A DNA stretch of 64,000 nucleotides from Phytophthora colocasiae (Eukaryota; Oomycota; Peronosporomycetes; Peronosporales; Peronosporaceae): assembly GCA_018806915.1 (NCBI GenBank), contig JAGKQI010000102.1, positions 1,632,377-1,696,376 of the forward strand, written 5' to 3'. The notes beneath the pieces were generated by a model that did not search any database, was not told the DNA's origin, and was given only the letters and a program-made list of their open reading frames with translations. The translations under genes were made by a program, and so were the position numbers. Positions 63,171 through 64,000 of this stretch are shown here, piece after piece (within the stretch, counting starts at the first letter, position 1; the number at the start of each line of letters is the position of its first letter).

Positions 63171-64000
63171 CTAAGCGAGGAACAACGGCATCGTGAAGCG
63201 CACGTAAGTGTGTATATCGGTAGTGATGGTTCGCGAAAATTGAATCATCGCACTTTACTCGAAATCTTAGTTGACTTTTCGATGTTTCTCAGGTATGCAA
63301 CTTTGTGTTGATATCAAGTTGAAAGGCGAAAAAATTTGTTGTTGATTATTTATTCTCCTTACTTCGCTAGCAACCATCCGCGTGTAAGCGGAGTTCCGCT
63401 TGGCCTTTGCTTCAGTCCTTCTTCTGATAAACTTAATGTCAAAACAGTTGTGCTCCTGTGAAGGTCTTTGTATTCTGGAGCCTCAGTGCTATTATGAACA
63501 CGTCTTACTTCAGATCTGCGTGATGACACTTTCACCAAGTCGGACTTTGGTTCCATTCACTCGCATCACACGAGTGAGTGCACGGTCCGAGAGGCTCCAA
63601 CTGTTTTTGTTAGCGTATAGCTTCGCATACTACGATTGAAGCGAGGTCGCCACTAGTAAAATACAGCATCGCGAAGCCGAAAAAGTGTCGGAGATAGATC
63701 TTGATATCCAAACGGCGAAATGGTAGATCCTGTTCAGCATCATAATTAGTAGGCTAACACCGTCATCTTGAGACGTTTAATTAAGCCTAATCGAACCTTG
63801 GAGACAATGGCAAACACTCATGTATGTACTGCAACCACCTCAGTCTTTTAAGCTTTTGGAAGTGAGTCAAATCGTCTGAACAAGAAACAGTTTCAATGTC
63901 GTGAAATACTTCTGGAAAGAAGAAGCATGCCGCAAAGACCGTTTACCTGTAAGAAAACCTGATTCGTGGAGACGTTTTAGTAGTTTGGGTAAGATATCGC
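63171..64000. other. Non-coding right edge
   Basis: I see no supported gene or repeat in the last 830 bp. Short open stretches appear to be chance. Confidence 0.45.

Overview
The window looks like nuclear DNA of an oomycete, most likely a Phytophthora-type genome (inference). Supporting signs are short introns (about 45-140 nt), a secreted GH81 glucanase with a Thr/Pro tail, duplicated OFA-type MFS transporters, a bifunctional LKR/SDH, a stand-alone DYW-type deaminase, and transposons of many superfamilies packed between small gene islands.

Layout. 1-10.6 kb: two tandem copies of an OFA-family transporter (the first runs off the left edge), separated by a textbook nested insertion. A Copia-type LTR element (3026-7684, TSD CAAAC) sits inside a non-coding LTR element (1843-8828, TSD AGGCA). 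10.6-12.7 kb: non-coding, with one possible tRNA-derived SINE. 12.7-18.6 kb: Helitron Rep/helicase gene. 19.5-22.4 kb: a DD34E transposase convergent with an unrecognised companion gene, between short inverted repeats. 23-24.5 kb: debris, including a Helitron fragment and a broken secreted-protein gene. 24.5-30.7 kb: two GH81 endo-1,3-beta-glucanase genes as a head-to-head inverted duplication. 30.7-41.3 kb: a conserved-looking gene island (TAZ-like Cys-rich nuclear protein, eight-exon coiled-coil protein, LKR/SDH, DYW deaminase). 42.4-44.8 kb: a PIF/Harbinger element with both genes, terminal repeats and TSD. 45.1-52.4 kb: an eight-exon alpha/beta hydrolase (ABHD4/5-like) and its decayed tandem copy, split by a MULE with an 11-bp TSD. 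52.4-57.9 kb: METTL21-type methyltransferase, TFIIH p62/Tfb1, GPI8/PIG-K and a four-exon membrane protein. 58.3-64 kb: mostly decayed or frameshifted coding sequence.

Themes. Three gene pairs (OFA, GH81, ABHD) show the birth, homogenisation and death of duplicates. OFA and GH81 have sharp near-identity tracts suggesting gene conversion; the second ABHD copy is a pseudogene. Single-base frameshifts recur in places where a working gene is expected (TFIIH p62, the Harbinger Myb-like gene, the young Copia element), so some may be assembly errors rather than biology. No rRNA, convincing tRNA or CRISPR was seen. All exon structures, boundaries and percentages come from reading by eye.
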